Shown here: positions 34,455-46,494 of the stretch, one piece after another
Layout of the letters: each line of letters begins with the position of its first letter
How positions within the stretch are numbered: position 1 is the first letter of the stretch
From: Andrena cerasifolii
Lineage: Eukaryota; Arthropoda; Insecta; Hymenoptera; Andrenidae
Length of the DNA: 64,000 nucleotides
Assembly: GCF_050908995.1 (NCBI RefSeq)
Contig: NC_135119.1
Location: forward strand, 5,642,001-5,706,000
Reading direction: 5' to 3'
Notes under the pieces: generated by a model
What the model was told of the DNA's origin: nothing
Seen by the model: only the letters and a program-made list of their open reading frames with translations
Database searches by the model: none
Program-made: the position numbers and the translations under genes

Positions 34455-35335
34455 GTTTTTGAAATACGCTTGAAAAACTGTCTATCTTATTCGCGGATTT
34501 TCGAAACATTTCTTCTGAAGAGCACCATTTCTACAAAAATAATTTGTTTAAGAAATCGGTGGGTAATTATGCAGAATAGGTGTTTCCTCACCGATTTCAA
34601 TGATTTTTGGATATGTTGTAAAACTCAACATTCTGAACAACTTTTTCCTATACATGTTACCGCCGCACGGTCTTCGTTTCCGAGATATTTGCGAAAAACT
34701 ACTGTTGATTTATTCGGACGCAACGCATTCCACTTTCCAACTTGTCCCGGGTATTAGTTTGACACCGATATGAGTTTGGAGATTTGAATCAGAAACTTGC
34801 GGATGCCCGTCAACACCCTGACTCTGTTCGGCGGTGCGGATGACTCCGGTTCTAAAACATAATTTTTTTGCTAGGAGATGGGTGCCTTCGAGAGCACATG
34901 TTGGGTGTGTGGGGGCTCCTGTCAACACCCTGACTCACATCGGTCCGTTACCATGCTTTACGTGCCCCCTGCATTAATCTAGACCCAACCAATACTAATA
35001 CCCGCGACAAGTTGAAAGGTGGAATGCGTTGCGTCAGGATAAGTCAAAAGAAGTTTTTCGCAAATATCTCGGAAACGAAGGTCAGCTTCATCATTTGTTT
35101 TGTCTCATGCTGGCGCACACTCTGCCACGGACGCGTACTGTAGGCACGTATGCGGCAGAATACATTGTAGTATAGGAGCAGCAGTTTTTCGCGAATATCT
35201 CGGAAACGAAGGTCGAGCGGCGGTAACATGTGTAGGAAAAAGATGTTCAGAATCATGTTCCCGACAACATATTTCAAGGTCGTCAGAATCGGTGAGGAAA
35301 CACCTGTTCTGCATAATTACCAATCGGTGGTGGAT
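34455..35335. repeat. Compound inverted-repeat region
   Basis: 34556-34710 pairs with 35180-35335 ('aaatcggtgggtaattatgc' on the left, mirrored on the right). 34672-34758 pairs with 34994-35085 ('gcgttgcgtc' and 'aatatctcggaaacga'). 34455-34560 also matches 41560-41663 closely. The structure looks like nested or rearranged palindromic elements. The middle has two copies of 'gtcaacaccctgactc'. ORFs on both strands mirror each other and are not genes. Confidence 0.65.
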
Positions 35336-35460
35336 GATTATTATGATTTAAATATACCTACATGAAATCAGTATCGCGATACGAGAATCGTCATGTGAAC
35401 GCTTCTATGAACAATGTATAATCGGTATCCATCATACAAAATGTTGTGCGGAAAAATGTG

Positions 35461-35556
35461 TTCGATCGGTAGTACTTATATACATTGAGCAGCTCAATAT
35501 ACATATACATATTAATGAAATGAGCTGCTCTATGTATATAAGTCCTACCAATCGAA
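35461..35556. repeat. 36-bp-arm hairpin
   Basis: Arms 35461-35496 and 35521-35556 are inverted copies, with about three mismatches, around 'tatacatatacatattaat'. This could be a tiny MITE or a hairpin-RNA source. No target duplication is visible. Confidence 0.75.
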
Positions 35557-36830
35557 CAATGGTTTCGCGTTACAGTTTTGGTGCGGTTTCGGTTGTCTCT
35601 GAAGTATTATGTAACCGCTGGGAGATGCGATGGGATGGATGATTTTACTATTAAGAAATCATTCTGATTACAGCTGTGCCATTGCAGCATTGCGCTCCCA
35701 GTCACCATAAATCAAAAGCATTTGAGCTCCTCTCCTCATTAGTATAAATCATGTTACGTGTAAGCAGTATAAGCACGAACGTTATTCATCATATAGCAAA
35801 AGACTGTTAACACCTTCCGCCTTTTGGATACCACTGAGGACCTTGCAACAAGGGGGGTGCAGTTCCATCTTGGACAGTTTTTGAGTTATGACGTGCAATA
35901 TACTTAAAAAATATTCTACATCGTTTGGTGCACGTTTGATGCAAATCCGATAAGAAATGAGCGCTTTATTGCAAATTTTGAATCTGCACTCATTGTTCTG
36001 TGCAATCCAAATGCACAACTATGTAGGTACGTCCCACCTTATAAACCGCCTTTTTAATAAGAAAATAAATAATTTTTTAATTGAAGTGAGCTATAAACTA
36101 TTAAACGTTAAAAAAGCTTGTGAGACAGAAACTACAACTGAAAACACTGACTTACAAATATGTGAAGCTACAGTTCGAATATATGTAATCAGGATAAATA
36201 AACGGCCAATACATTTATTAATAGCTGTATCATGCGGAAAAGGGAGCTTCTAGAAAAGTCGAGCTGCGAGAAGTTTCCAGGATAAGTTTGTAGGCCCCGT
36301 GGGCACAGACGTGAGGCACGGAACCGCGGATCGCGCTTGTTGATTCCTGCGGCCGCGGATTGCAACTATCGGATGTACGAAATTAGGGGCTCCCTGAGGC
36401 ATTTCTTTCTTCGCTGTTCTGAGAGAGAGGACGAGGTATGACCATCGGTCGCTCTCGGGCAGCAGAGTATAGGGACTCCGGTCGGTGACCCGGGCGCAAC
36501 GATTCCATACACACTGATTAAATGGCGGCGTACTGATGCATATGATGTCACGGAGTAGGAGAAGGGGAACACTTACATCAATATCGATATATTTGTGTTG
36601 GTGACGCCGTGACTTCATGCTAACGACGCCAACGCCAAGCCAATCCAAGCCAAATGACGTCATATGAGTCAGTATGCGTACAGACCTTCCCTGGCAACAG
36701 TGGCAGCCCTATCCGGACACTTTCCTGAAGAGAGAGCGTACCTACAAGAGATTGTTATGAAGAGATTGATATGAAGAGTTCAGTGACAGGGATGCCAGGC
36801 GTACAGGGGCATATGACGTAGTAAGGAGCA
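35557..36830. other. Unassigned DNA, GC-richer from 36250
   Basis: 36250-36665 is GC-richer and keeps a 137-codon ORF open on the minus strand. Its predicted protein has no recognisable domain, and a second frame is open as well. I do not call a gene. Confidence 0.35.
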
Positions 36831-36941
36831 GGGTTGCCAGACAACATTATGCAGGACCACTTATTTCAGCGCTGTCCAGCGTAGGGGCCCCTCACGCGCC
36901 TGTTTCCCCTTCCAATCTGTCTCTCGCATAGCGTGCCTGCC

Positions 36942-37038
36942 GTTGTCAAGGAGACCGCGCGACGCTAAGAACGCTGCCATGACGGGCTTGCCGGGCTAGC
37001 GTCTTCGCGGTTAGCGTCGCGCGGTATCCTTGACAACG
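36942..37038. repeat. GC-rich palindrome, 27-bp arms
   Basis: 'gttgtcaaggagaccgcgcg' and its mirror at 37019-37038 pair, continuing into 'acgctaa'/'ttagcgt'. The spacer of about 43 bases is GC-rich. It lies near the left end of the 1.4-kb candidate element. Confidence 0.85.
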
Positions 37039-37542
37039 CAGACGACACTGGGAGCAAAGAGGATAAGATAGAGTGGAAGCCTCCCATAAGAGCCCGCGTT
37101 AAAAAGTAATATACGAGATTCAGCGCCCCCTGGTGTTTCAGGCCCTCGAAATTTCGATAAAAGAGGCAATATTTAAAAATTTTAAAGTTAGAAATGAATG
37201 AATTAAAATATTAATTAAAGCAGAAATAATGAAAAGAACTGTAAGTTTGATATAATGTTAAAATTTATTAAAGGTGAATTACATTATGAACATTACAAAT
37301 ATATTACATACATCACATTACATATACATATATAAATAATACATAATAAATAAAGTTAAATTAATTTTTAATATTATACATAAAGTAGAAGTATAAGGAA
37401 GTAATTGAAGGTGAAAAGAGATTTCTTTATTGATACTAGTTCCATAAACTTCATTATTTAATAACACTGAAAGTTAGGTTATTGCTTGAAATCATTATAC
37501 GTACATTAATAAATTTGCAGGGTCTGAGGAAAAGTGTTGATT

Positions 37543-37544
<2 letters not shown>

Positions 37545-37612
<68 letters not shown>

Positions 37613-37628
37613 CCTCTCTCTCTCTCTT
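37545..37628. repeat. (CT)n microsatellite
   Basis: A CT dinucleotide run of about 80 bases with two small interruptions. Confidence 0.95.
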
Positions 37629-38235
37629 TGGCTTGTAATCTATGACATTCTTTAACGTGACAACGAATCATTTTTTACACTTTCTTCACTTTTAAATCAA
37701 CGAATATCCCAAGCCCCCTACAAACAGCTACAAATGACTACCAATGGCTACAAACAGGTGTCATGTTTGGCTTGGCTTCTTCACCTCCCACTCTGCTACC
37801 CGCAAACTGAATAATATTGAGCCTGAACAGACAGGTGTCGCTTACATCGCATATTTCTGCTTCTAAGTACTCTATCTTATCCTCATTGACTGGGAGAACC
37901 ATAGACATATATAGATGGAGCAGAAGCTGGGACTATAGGCGAGGGGAACGGTAGGCTTGGAGGGGAAAAGGCAGAAGTCAGATACAGGCACGTCGGCCCG
38001 ACGTCGGGTTAGCTTCGGAAGCATTCGGTATACATAATCACTGCGTTACCCGATTTGCCTGTATCGCTCCCCTTACTATGGGGAGAACCCTAAGCTCACG
38101 CGTAAGCGACCTTGGGCAGCGATGCCTTATTTAGTGGTTAGTCAGCGACATCATTACGCACATATTACCACCACTTCTGTAGGTGTTCCCCCCTACGCTA
38201 AATAAGTGGTTCTGCATAATGTTGTCTAGCAACCC

Positions 38236-40157
38236 TAGTGACTATCCCCACCATTTCTTGGAATCCTTCGGTCGAGTGTGAGAGAACCCGAGAACGAACG
38301 AGAGGGAACGAAAGAGTCGACGGCAATTTCGTGTCAACTGTTTCCTTCCCTCTCGCTCGCTCTTCGGTTTTCTTACTCGTGGCATTGGCCACACGGAATA
38401 GTGTCCACAACGCGTCATACGCCCGCCGCCAGCCCCGTTCTTCGGGTTTAATACGAGTATTTACTGTACCAATAAACCTTGTCTGTCCAGTATTACTCCT
38501 TGATTTCTGCCTCGGACGGCTACGTACATAACTATATTTTATTAATGATAAAATTAGTAGAGATTTATGGTTATACATGCGTCATACTATTATGCTAAGA
38601 ATAATAGTACATCGAAGTTTTAATCATTTCGTTACAAGCCCGAACATTCTCCAAACAAATTTTTAAAAAATAGTTTTCAGATCAAAAGATAGTGCCCAAA
38701 GCTAAATGCTCTACGCATATTAAAATAACTTAATAGTATAACTGAATCAATGCAATATCATGAAAGATATCGAACCGGAGTACGAAGGAGTATGTATATC
38801 CAAGAAAGATGTCCGTGCTTTTCGGTAGGAATTAATTGAAAACATGTTTTCAGTGTTTCGAGATGTAGGCACTAGCGCTTATTTCTAATGGGAGTATAGC
38901 GCAATCATGGTATATTTTCTATTTTTGTATTAAAGAATTTTAGTTTTCACTTGACACCTGTTTAACAACATTACGGAATATTCTCACGAGAGGGTCCAAA
39001 AATTTATTGCTTAAATTGTACAGTTTTCGTTTTTTCGATGCTCGATACTCGATGGTGACGAAGGGGTCACAATCGCTGGATTTTCCGAAAACGTAATAAA
39101 AATTGTGTGCGTCAACTTTCGGGAACTGACAAACAACTGAAGTTCGTTTAACTCTTTGTTCGGAAAAGTAGGTGTATCAAAGTTTCTCTCATCGAACGTG
39201 GAACTGGTATTGCTGCGCTCCCTCTTCAGGAAAAACTTGTTAAAGACATAAATGGAAAGGAGATATCGCAACGCGTTTAATTTCGAATGAAAACTTATTT
39301 CGAAAGAACAGGATTCCCTAAACAGTGAATTGGGGCTGGCAATGAGCTTTATGATTAATTTGTTGTGTTGGATGGTCAGTTTCCTGTTCAGACAAATGCG
39401 CAGCGTACCGCCGCGCGATGTATGTAGCTAGTGCATGCTTATGAATGTGTGGAGAATATTCTCTAAATTTTGTTTAATTTCTTCTTCTCTACCATTTACT
39501 TTATGTCCGTCGTAGCTTAAAAAATAATTTCTAGGAAGCAAAAATATGAGCGAAATGAATATACAGGGTGTTTGGCTGCAGGTGGAAAACCGTTTAGGAC
39601 CTTAGGTGGTGATTCTACAGGCCAAAATAAGATGAAAATATAGCATACAATTTTTTTAATATCGTGCTTCGTTTTTGAGAAAATTGACTTTGAATTTTAG
39701 CCAAGTACGCGTAGTACACCGAAGTATGTACATAATAGTTTTATTCGCCTATTGTATTATATTGTAGGCATCTATTTTTCCCTTCTCAGGAAATACCGTT
39801 GAGACAATTGAACATTCGGTCAATTGGTGTGCCGATAATCGAACACTACCTATATCTGTATTCTGAAAATAAAAGTTAATCGGTGTTCTGAAAATAAAGG
39901 TTTTACTGTATTTCATTTTCTGCGAGTGCACAATACGCATCACGTTAGATCGATTTAGCCTGGTAATACGTTGTAACAGTTGTAACCAATGGTGTTAATA
40001 AAAAACGTTATCAAACTATATTCTATTGTTAAAATATAAGCGTATTATAACGTTTCGTACTGGTGATTACAACCAAAGTAACAGGCTTCCCTAATCTGGT
40101 ATCAACCACCACAATGTACCTGCACACATTTATCACAATGTCACTCGTTATAATATA
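38236..40157. other. Unassigned DNA
   Basis: 38236-38560 is GC-richer. 'ccaataaaccttgtctgtcc' at about 38468 resembles a polyadenylation signal region of an LTR, but no partner LTR exists here. ORFs of 97-126 codons on opposite strands overlap and have no known motif. Nothing is recognised in the remainder. Confidence 0.35.
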
Positions 40158-40369
40158 CTAGCTTTACTACTCGACTTCGCCCGAAATTTAGATTCTGATT
40201 TTATAAAAAAAATTGTTTACTTATTCTTTTGTGAGAATAGGCACATTCATCTGCATTGGCTAGGTAGAATGAGCTGGGACACATTTCGTGACCCCAGAGT
40301 TTACCGTTTGAAAGTTTTTAGCCGACAGACAAACACACAAACACTTTCTGCTTTATACGTATATTAAGA
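40158..40369 (-). mobile_element. Short non-autonomous Helitron, copy 2
   Basis: Minus-strand ends are TCTTAATATACGTATAAAGC (5') and CTAG (40161-40158), with 'cgggcgaagtcgag' as a weak hairpin just inside. It is placed between A and T. It matches copy 1 at 8328-8543 in both termini and in the block 'cacatttcgtga(c/t)ccca'. No coding sequence. Confidence 0.75.
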
Positions 40370-40538
40370 TTTTCCAAGTGTCATTGTAGGTGGTCCTTCA
40401 ATTCATTCGGTTATGTGATTTGTTTACGATGTTAGGAAGCCCACCTCTACCTATAGGCAAGATCCTCACTTGTGTCAACAACGATTCTACTCGTCTAAGC
40501 TTAGCTGCTGCTCAATGTAGGAGAATTTTATGATAATA

Positions 40539-41044
40539 CTAGCAAAATATCCCCGCGCCTCGCTCCGGGCCTAAGAGATATTAAGGACTCCATGAAAACA
40601 CATTTCACCTCTTTTCACTACCCCTTAGGGGTTGATTCAGGCAATATCCTGAAATTGGTTTTTAGGCATTTGCGTGGGTAACATTTGTTTGTAAAAACCA
40701 AGTTGATATCTAATCGGGCCGAAGAGATTTTAAGAAATCCGTGAAAACACGTTTCACTTTTTCACTCCCTTAGGGGTTGATTAGGGCAAAATGCTGAATC
40801 TGTTTTTAGGCATTTGCGTGGGTAACCTTTGTTAGTAAAAACCAAGTTGATATCTAATCGGGACTAAGAAATAAAGAGTCCGAAAAACATATTTCACCCT
40901 TTTTTACCCCCTTCAGGTTAGAATTTCACAAAATCCCTTCTTATTGAGCACCTACGTTGCAAAAGATAAATTATACTCTCCGAATTTCATGTTTCTAGGA
41001 CCAGCGGTTTGGGCTGGGCGGTGATGAATCAGTTACACAACGAT
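40539..41044 (-). mobile_element. Helitron-like end followed by tandem repeats
   Basis: On the minus strand the segment ends 'cccggagcgaggcgcggg', 'gatattttg', CTAG (40542-40539) and then T. This is a hairpin plus CTAG, as in Helitrons. Inside are two direct units of about 145-149 bp (40573-40721, 40722-40865) and a partial third. The far part, 'ggtttgggctgggcggtga' around 41006, recurs at about 56860. The 5' end is not identified. Confidence 0.5.
40573..40940. repeat. About 147-bp tandem repeat, 2.4 units
   Basis: Units share 'cccttaggggttgatt', 'aggcatttgcgtgggtaac' and 'ccaagttgatatctaatcgg'. The third unit stops after 'tttcacccttttttaccccc'. Such internal duplications are common in Helitrons and in the 3' regions of some LINEs. 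Confidence 0.85.
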
Positions 41045-41046
41045 TA

Positions 41047-41225
41047 GGGTAAAGGTACTAGTAGTTGACAACTTTTCAGAAAAATGTGGAAAATAAGGTT
41101 TTTAGAAGTACAACTATCTGTTTTCAATAGCGCGCCGCGGCTCCTAATACCCACAGTTCGCCACTTCTAAAAACCTTATTTTTCACGTTTTTCTGAAAAG
41201 TTGTCAACTACAGGTACCTTTACCC
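41047..41225. mobile_element. 179-bp palindromic MITE, TA target
   Basis: TA at 41045-41046 and 41226-41227 flanks ends GGGTAAAGGTACTAGTAG and, reversed, GGGTAAAGGTACCTGTAG. Arms of about 65 bp pair around a short GC-rich loop (near 41125-41150). It fits a Tc1/mariner-type MITE. Confidence 0.8.
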
Positions 41226-41239
41226 TATATAAATATAAA

Positions 41240-41958
41240 TTAAGGGAGGACACCACTGTGACGGCCGGAAAAGTAAGCCATTTTTTAAGATTTTTTTCGG
41301 GAATAATTTACAGTTTTCATAGAAAAATTTTATTACCTACCTTTAGTACGCTGTCTTAAGAGACTATACAAAAAAATAAATAGAAAAACATCCATAAATT
41401 TTAATATATTAATTAATCTTCTAGCCCCCCCCCCCCACGCGAGCTGATCGAAGGTGTAACTATGGACCAGCAGTTCCGAAATCAAATTTCATTTTTTTTT
41501 TATAAACTATATAAGTGTAGTTCTCGTTGTACATACGGATTCTTTGATTGAGAGCAAATTTTTTTAAATACACTCGAAAAACTGTCCATCTTATTCGCGG
41601 ATTTTCGAAACTTTTCTTCTAAAGCGCACCATTTTTGCAAAAATAATTTGTTTAAGAAATCGGTACGTACAACGGAAACTACACTCATATAGTTTATAAA
41701 AAAAAAATCAAATTTGATTTCGGACCTGCTGTTCCATAGTTACACACTCGACTAGGTCGCGTGGGGGTGTCTAGAAGATTAATTAATATATATTAAACTT
41801 TATGGATGTGTTCCTATTTATTTTTTTCGTATAGTCTCTTAAGACAACGTACTAAAATTAGGTAATAAAAATTTTCTATGAAAACTGTAAATTATTCCTA
41901 AAAAAAATTCTTAAAAATGGCTTACTTTTCCGACCGTCACAGTGGTGTTTCCCCTTAA
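41240..41958. mobile_element. 719-bp palindromic element, TTAA target
   Basis: TTAA at 41240-41243 and 41955-41958 bounds ends GGGAGGACACCACTGTGACG and GGGGAAACACCACTGTGACG. The arms (about 300 bp each) pair with scattered mismatches. One arm carries a C-tract at 41426-41437 that is much shorter in the other. The central segment 41560-41663 is also found at 34455-34560. No transposase. Confidence 0.85.
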
Positions 41959-43169
41959 GAATAAATACCTCCGGATCCACCAGATGCAACTCATTCAGGC
42001 ATGTACAAAATAAGACCTCGATGAACGGATGAACCCCACAAGACACTTACAATTAGTTTCCGACTTACGGCGTTACTGCATCATGATTTTATTAGTTGCG
42101 TTTTCTCGTCTGAAGTGTAAAAGTGTGTCCCATCTTTAAAACGAAGTTTGTTATTTAGTTAAACACGAGTCTGTTGAAACTACATTATAAGAATGTTGCT
42201 CTTATGCGGTAACCACTGGAACGTTACCAAGTCGCTGTGAGAGCAAGATGTTTGCATGGTTAAGTGTGTTTTTTGTCAGAAGAAAACACTACGACGATAA
42301 AAAGAGAAGTAGAAGCGAGAGATGTGTAAGAGAGAGGTAAGCGTTTCCTGAATACCGTATAAAGATAGAAAAGCAGTAGTGGTCCCAGAGGAGCGGCGGT
42401 TAAAGGAGGCTTTAGTGGGCCGTTGACTCAGCTTGATATTCCACGCATTCTGGATTACGAGTTGTAATAACATTCTTAGAATGGTTCCATTCGTATAAAC
42501 CGCGATCTGAGCCGAGATCAACTGGGAGAGAATACTGAACGGCCGTCAGTGAGAAGCATGCTGATGCTTTTCGGTGGTCAGCCAAATTCTTCGGCATTCG
42601 AGCAACTTCGTCTCATGACGAATCAAAATCTTCGTTATCTAAAGCCCAATGGGAAGCATAAGAAGAATGTAATGTAGGTATATCTAAGCTGCCGTATCGG
42701 CAATTTAAATCCCACTCATAATATTCATGAAGCAGTTTTTTAAGAATAGCCCGAAGCACAGCTCAGCTTTTTATCATTTCATTAAATGAGGTCTATGTTG
42801 TATTGTACGCAAGGGCTTGAGAGTTTTTAAGTTAATTTAAATGTTCGGCAAATGACAGTGAGTTATGGAAAAATGATAACGATTGTTAAAGTAAATTTAA
42901 ATTAAAATTGCTTAGTTAATTTAAATCGAATTGTTTATGTTGGCGATCAAGAAATGAAGAGTATTTTGCTTTTAACTTTTATTATAATATACAAGAAAAA
43001 TCAAAATACATATTACGATTGGTACAGTCTCTATACCAGGGATCGAAAAAGTTCTCGAACCCTCGTTTTTAAAAAAATTCTGTTAGAACTTATATGCTTC
43101 GTTTAAGAATATATCTGTCCCTGTGGAATTTTTATTTAGCAACTTCTTTATAAAGTGTTCTCATGGAAC
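41959..43169. other. Unassigned DNA
   Basis: No gene is recognised. 'cagggatcgaaaaagttc' at 43039 looks like a hAT terminus and could be the outer end of the palindrome that follows, but its partner end is not visible. Confidence 0.35.
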
Positions 43170-43436
43170 AGATATTTTAGAACTTATATAATAAAAGTTC
43201 CATGGAAACAAGTTATATTAGAACATTTATTAAAAAAGTTTTCATAAGATAAAGAAAAACACTAAACTATTAGGTACTAGTTTTATTTAACAATATAATA
43301 TCGTATTCTTCAAGTGTTTATTTAATGAAAGGTATGAAAATCATAACATAGGTATTCTTTATCTTATGAAAACTTCTTTAATAAACGTTCTAATATAACT
43401 TGTTTACATGGAACTTTTATTATGCACTAAAATATC
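43170..43436. repeat. Inverted repeat, 80-bp arms, upstream of mariner remnant
   Basis: 43170-43256 and 43355-43436 are inverted copies with a few mismatches ('aataaaagttccatg' and 'ttcataagataaagaa' in both). The loop is about 95 bases. It lies about 95 bp before the first recognisable transposase codon. It may be the core of a hAT-type MITE beginning near 43039. Confidence 0.75.
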
Positions 43437-43531
43437 TACGTAGGTAAGTATTACAAATAAATAACACATTCAGAATATCAATTTAACTGTAATAATTATT
43501 TAATAATGTTGTAGTACTATCCATTGAATAG

Positions 43532-44482
43532 AATTCAGTATATAGTGTATTTGGCTCTAGTGTTACTACAGAGCAGACAGTATCAAATTGGTTCGCCAAA
43601 TTTCGTACAGGTAACTTTGACCTCGCAAATGAGCCACGCGGTCGCCCAGAATCGAAGGTCAATAATGACGAACTAAAGGTCACCGTTGAGTCTGACCCAT
43701 CTCAGAGTGCCTATGAATTATCGTTGAAGTTCGGTGTTAGCAAACAAACAATATTAACGCATTTAGCTGAAATCGGTGAAGTGAAAAAGTTGGATAAGTG
43801 GGTTCCACATGAACCGAGTGAAAAACAGAAACAAAAGCGTTTGGAAGCTTGCTTGATGTTGCTTTCTCGTCACAAATCTGATGCATTTTTTAATCGAATT
43901 GTCACTTGTGATGAGTAATGGATCCAATATGACAATCGCAAACGTTCAGCACAGTGGTTGGACAGGGATGAATTACCAAAACGCACTCCAAAGCGCAATA
44001 TTCATCAAAAGAAGCTGATGGTGACTGTTTGGTGGCCTAGCGCAGGTGTAATCCATTATGATTTCATGAAACCCGGCTCGACGATCATAGCAGAAACATA
44101 CTGCAACCAACTGGACGAAATGATGCAAAAACTGAAAGAAAAGCAGCCTAGATTGGTCAACAGATCGACTCCTATCTTATTGCATGCTAACGCTAGACCA
44201 CACACTGCAAAAATCACTGTGGCAAAACTACAGGAATTGGAGTTGGAACTTCTTCATCATCCTCCATACTCACCAGACCTAGCCCCCACTGACTACCACT
44301 TCTTCGGCAATTTCGACAACTTTTTAATAGGAAAACAATTTATTTCCGACAATGCTGTAAAACTGGCCTTCCAGGAATTCATTGACTCTCGTCCGCCAGG
44401 GTTTTATACCACCGGCCTGAACAACCTGCCGCTTAAATGGCAAAAGGGTATAGACGATATGGGTGCATACTTTGGTGAATAA
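43532..44482 (+). pseudogene. mariner (DD34D) transposase pseudogene
   Basis: One frame runs from 43532 to the stop TAA at 44480-44482, about 317 codons, interrupted by one in-frame TAA (43916-43918). Features in order: a helix-turn-helix part with TVSNWFAKFRTGNFDL; a second DNA-binding region around SKQTILTHL; VTCDE with the first catalytic Asp (43910); HANARPHTA, where mariner normally has HDN (Asp to Ala, codon 44186); and YSPDLAPTDYHFF with the last Asp (codon 44291). Exactly 34 residues separate the second and third catalytic positions. About 30 N-terminal residues are lost. The stop and the lost Asp make it inactive. Confidence 0.95.
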
Positions 44483-44525
44483 AATAATTCCTTATATTTG
44501 TGAGTTATCAACCAACTTTGCCTGT
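44483..44525 (+). mobile_element. Probable right end of the mariner element
   Basis: After the stop codon, 'gagttatcaaccaacttt' resembles the inner part of a mariner terminal repeat. The matching left end near 43440 is too decayed to pair with confidence. Confidence 0.45.
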
Positions 44526-46492
44526 TTTTCTAGAAATTTCATCCTTGACGATCTGATATGTTGCAGTGAATTTTTGTGAACATTTGTAGAATATTACGTG
44601 CCGCATGTGTGCTTCAGTTTATTATTTTTTAGTTAATCTAACTACATACTACTATCTTTGATTGGCATTCGTGAGAATGAGCAATGTAGTAACGTGCTGG
44701 ATAGATTTTATTTTGGTAGGGTATATGGCTGCAGCGTCACAATGATAGAGAAGTGCCTATGTGTTTTCGGGACACATATGTCCCATTAGGTATTTTCATT
44801 TTTATTCCCGAATACGGTCAAAATTGTTTTTCATAGTTACGCCGCGAAGGCCTTTTTCCGTGAAATATTACACTCTGTCATAGCAACGCTTCTTCCCTAC
44901 CCCTCCAACATGTGTAGAATTGATATTCAGCGGGAAGAATATGATAAAAATATATGTATAACATATCGACAAAAGATCGGAAGTGTTTAACCCTATTTAA
45001 ATTTTCCTAATTTTTTAAATTGACACACAACTGTCAAATTTGATCTGCACCTATCCATAGCTCAGTACAATCGATTTCTACAAGGAAATATAATGAAACC
45101 CAAATGCGAAAAAATCTGGTGGAAAGGGTTAAACAGAGTTCTCCAATTTTGGATTTTTTAACCCTTGCATTGAACTATTTAAACTCTTATGTCAGTTTTA
45201 CTCGATCTCTCAGAATGAACCTTTAATCTACAATGCTTCCACGAACTTCTGCCCCATTAACTCTATTAGACATCTTGAATTTGCATTTTATTACATTCTT
45301 TGAACTTTCAAAGCTTTTAACATCAAATAGTGTTCGAAGTTGAGATATATAGAGAGCAGAGTATCAGAAAAACATGACTCACGAATATGCAAGTGTATAG
45401 TATTCGACGAGTTGAATAAAAATTGAATAAAAAAAGGTTTACAGGAAACACTGCATAGCAGACAGTTTTTTATTTCCATGAAACATGGCACATGGATGGA
45501 GCACCTATTATAAAATATTAAAGAGGTATATTTTTGTTGGCTGAGACATGTTGGGGATGTAGAACTTCCTTAAATTTATCGGAAACTGTGAGAGACAGAA
45601 AAAAATGTTTAATACGAAAAATACTTGGTATTCCATGCGCAATACCGCGGCCCAAACTCGAAATTTGAAACTCGAAATTATGCCCCGTTAGACGTATTTT
45701 TCGTTAGTTAATTATATTGTTTCCTAGTTGAATACTGGCCATTATAAATATATAAGCTATACAGGTAAACATATATATATGTTTTTAATTTTCCTATTTC
45801 TTCAGTTATAAAAAAAAAATAAAAACTATTAAAGCACTAGCATACGGTTTTATGCAGTTATACATAGAAACCTACGAATTAGTTTAGGAAAACGTAATTT
45901 TATCACCTGGTCAAATTGCTTAAGCTATGTTCTGATCATGAAATTCCGTGTAACTTTCGAATTGAACTAAATAAGTTTTTCATCCTCAACCTTTGAGGGT
46001 GGTTTTGAACCTTCGAACGTGAATTCCCGTTTACGAAGGAAATACGTACCTATCCATGTATCAAGTAATCCTTTTTCCCCCTTAATAAGTTCTTAGAACG
46101 TAACGATTGAACGTCTTTGAATGGCAAGTGAATTGCAGGCGACGCAATGCTGACTATTCTGAAATAGCAACGCGAGTGTAAACGCCTTCAGCAAGTGCCT
46201 TTACACCACCAGGCAATAAATTTACCTTCAGATTCCTGTCGAAACGCCAAACGATTTGTCGTACGTCACCACGTCACAGAAGCATACCACTTTCCTTCGT
46301 ACACCTATTTCATTCTCTGATGTTTCGAACTGTACATTTTGCATCCAACTGAACGCGTATTATGCTTTCCCAAACGGTATACATAATACTCACCGTTTTC
46401 GATAATACATTCGTCATCGAGTATTCGATGTTGGTCAAACGACAAATGCATTATAGATGGGGTTGACGCTGATATACATAGGCAGGTATACC
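44526..46492. other. Unassigned AT-rich DNA
   Basis: No gene, RNA gene or bounded repeat is recognised in 2 kb. The minus-strand ORF 45291-45491 has no recognisable motif. Confidence 0.4.
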
Positions 46493-46494
46493 TA

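Larger units (their letters stand above)
36831..38235. mobile_element. 1.4-kb candidate element with about 45-bp inverted ends
   Basis: The left end reads GGGTTGCCAGACAACATT, then 'atgcaggaccacttattt'. The right end, reversed, reads GGGTTGCTAGACAACATT, then 'atgcagaaccacttattt', and similarity continues into 'agcgtagggg'. No flanking duplication is evident, so the class is open. The interior contains a 27-bp-arm palindrome, AT-rich DNA, a (CT)n tract and no transposase. Confidence 0.65.

Noticed and set aside
36250..36663. 137-codon minus-strand ORF
   Set aside because: GC-rich composition keeps several frames open; the peptide has no recognisable domain and no supporting context.
39563..39720. 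'acagggtgtttggctgcagg' as a transposon terminus
   Set aside because: The start resembles dispersed insect repeats, but no partner end or second copy is present in the window.
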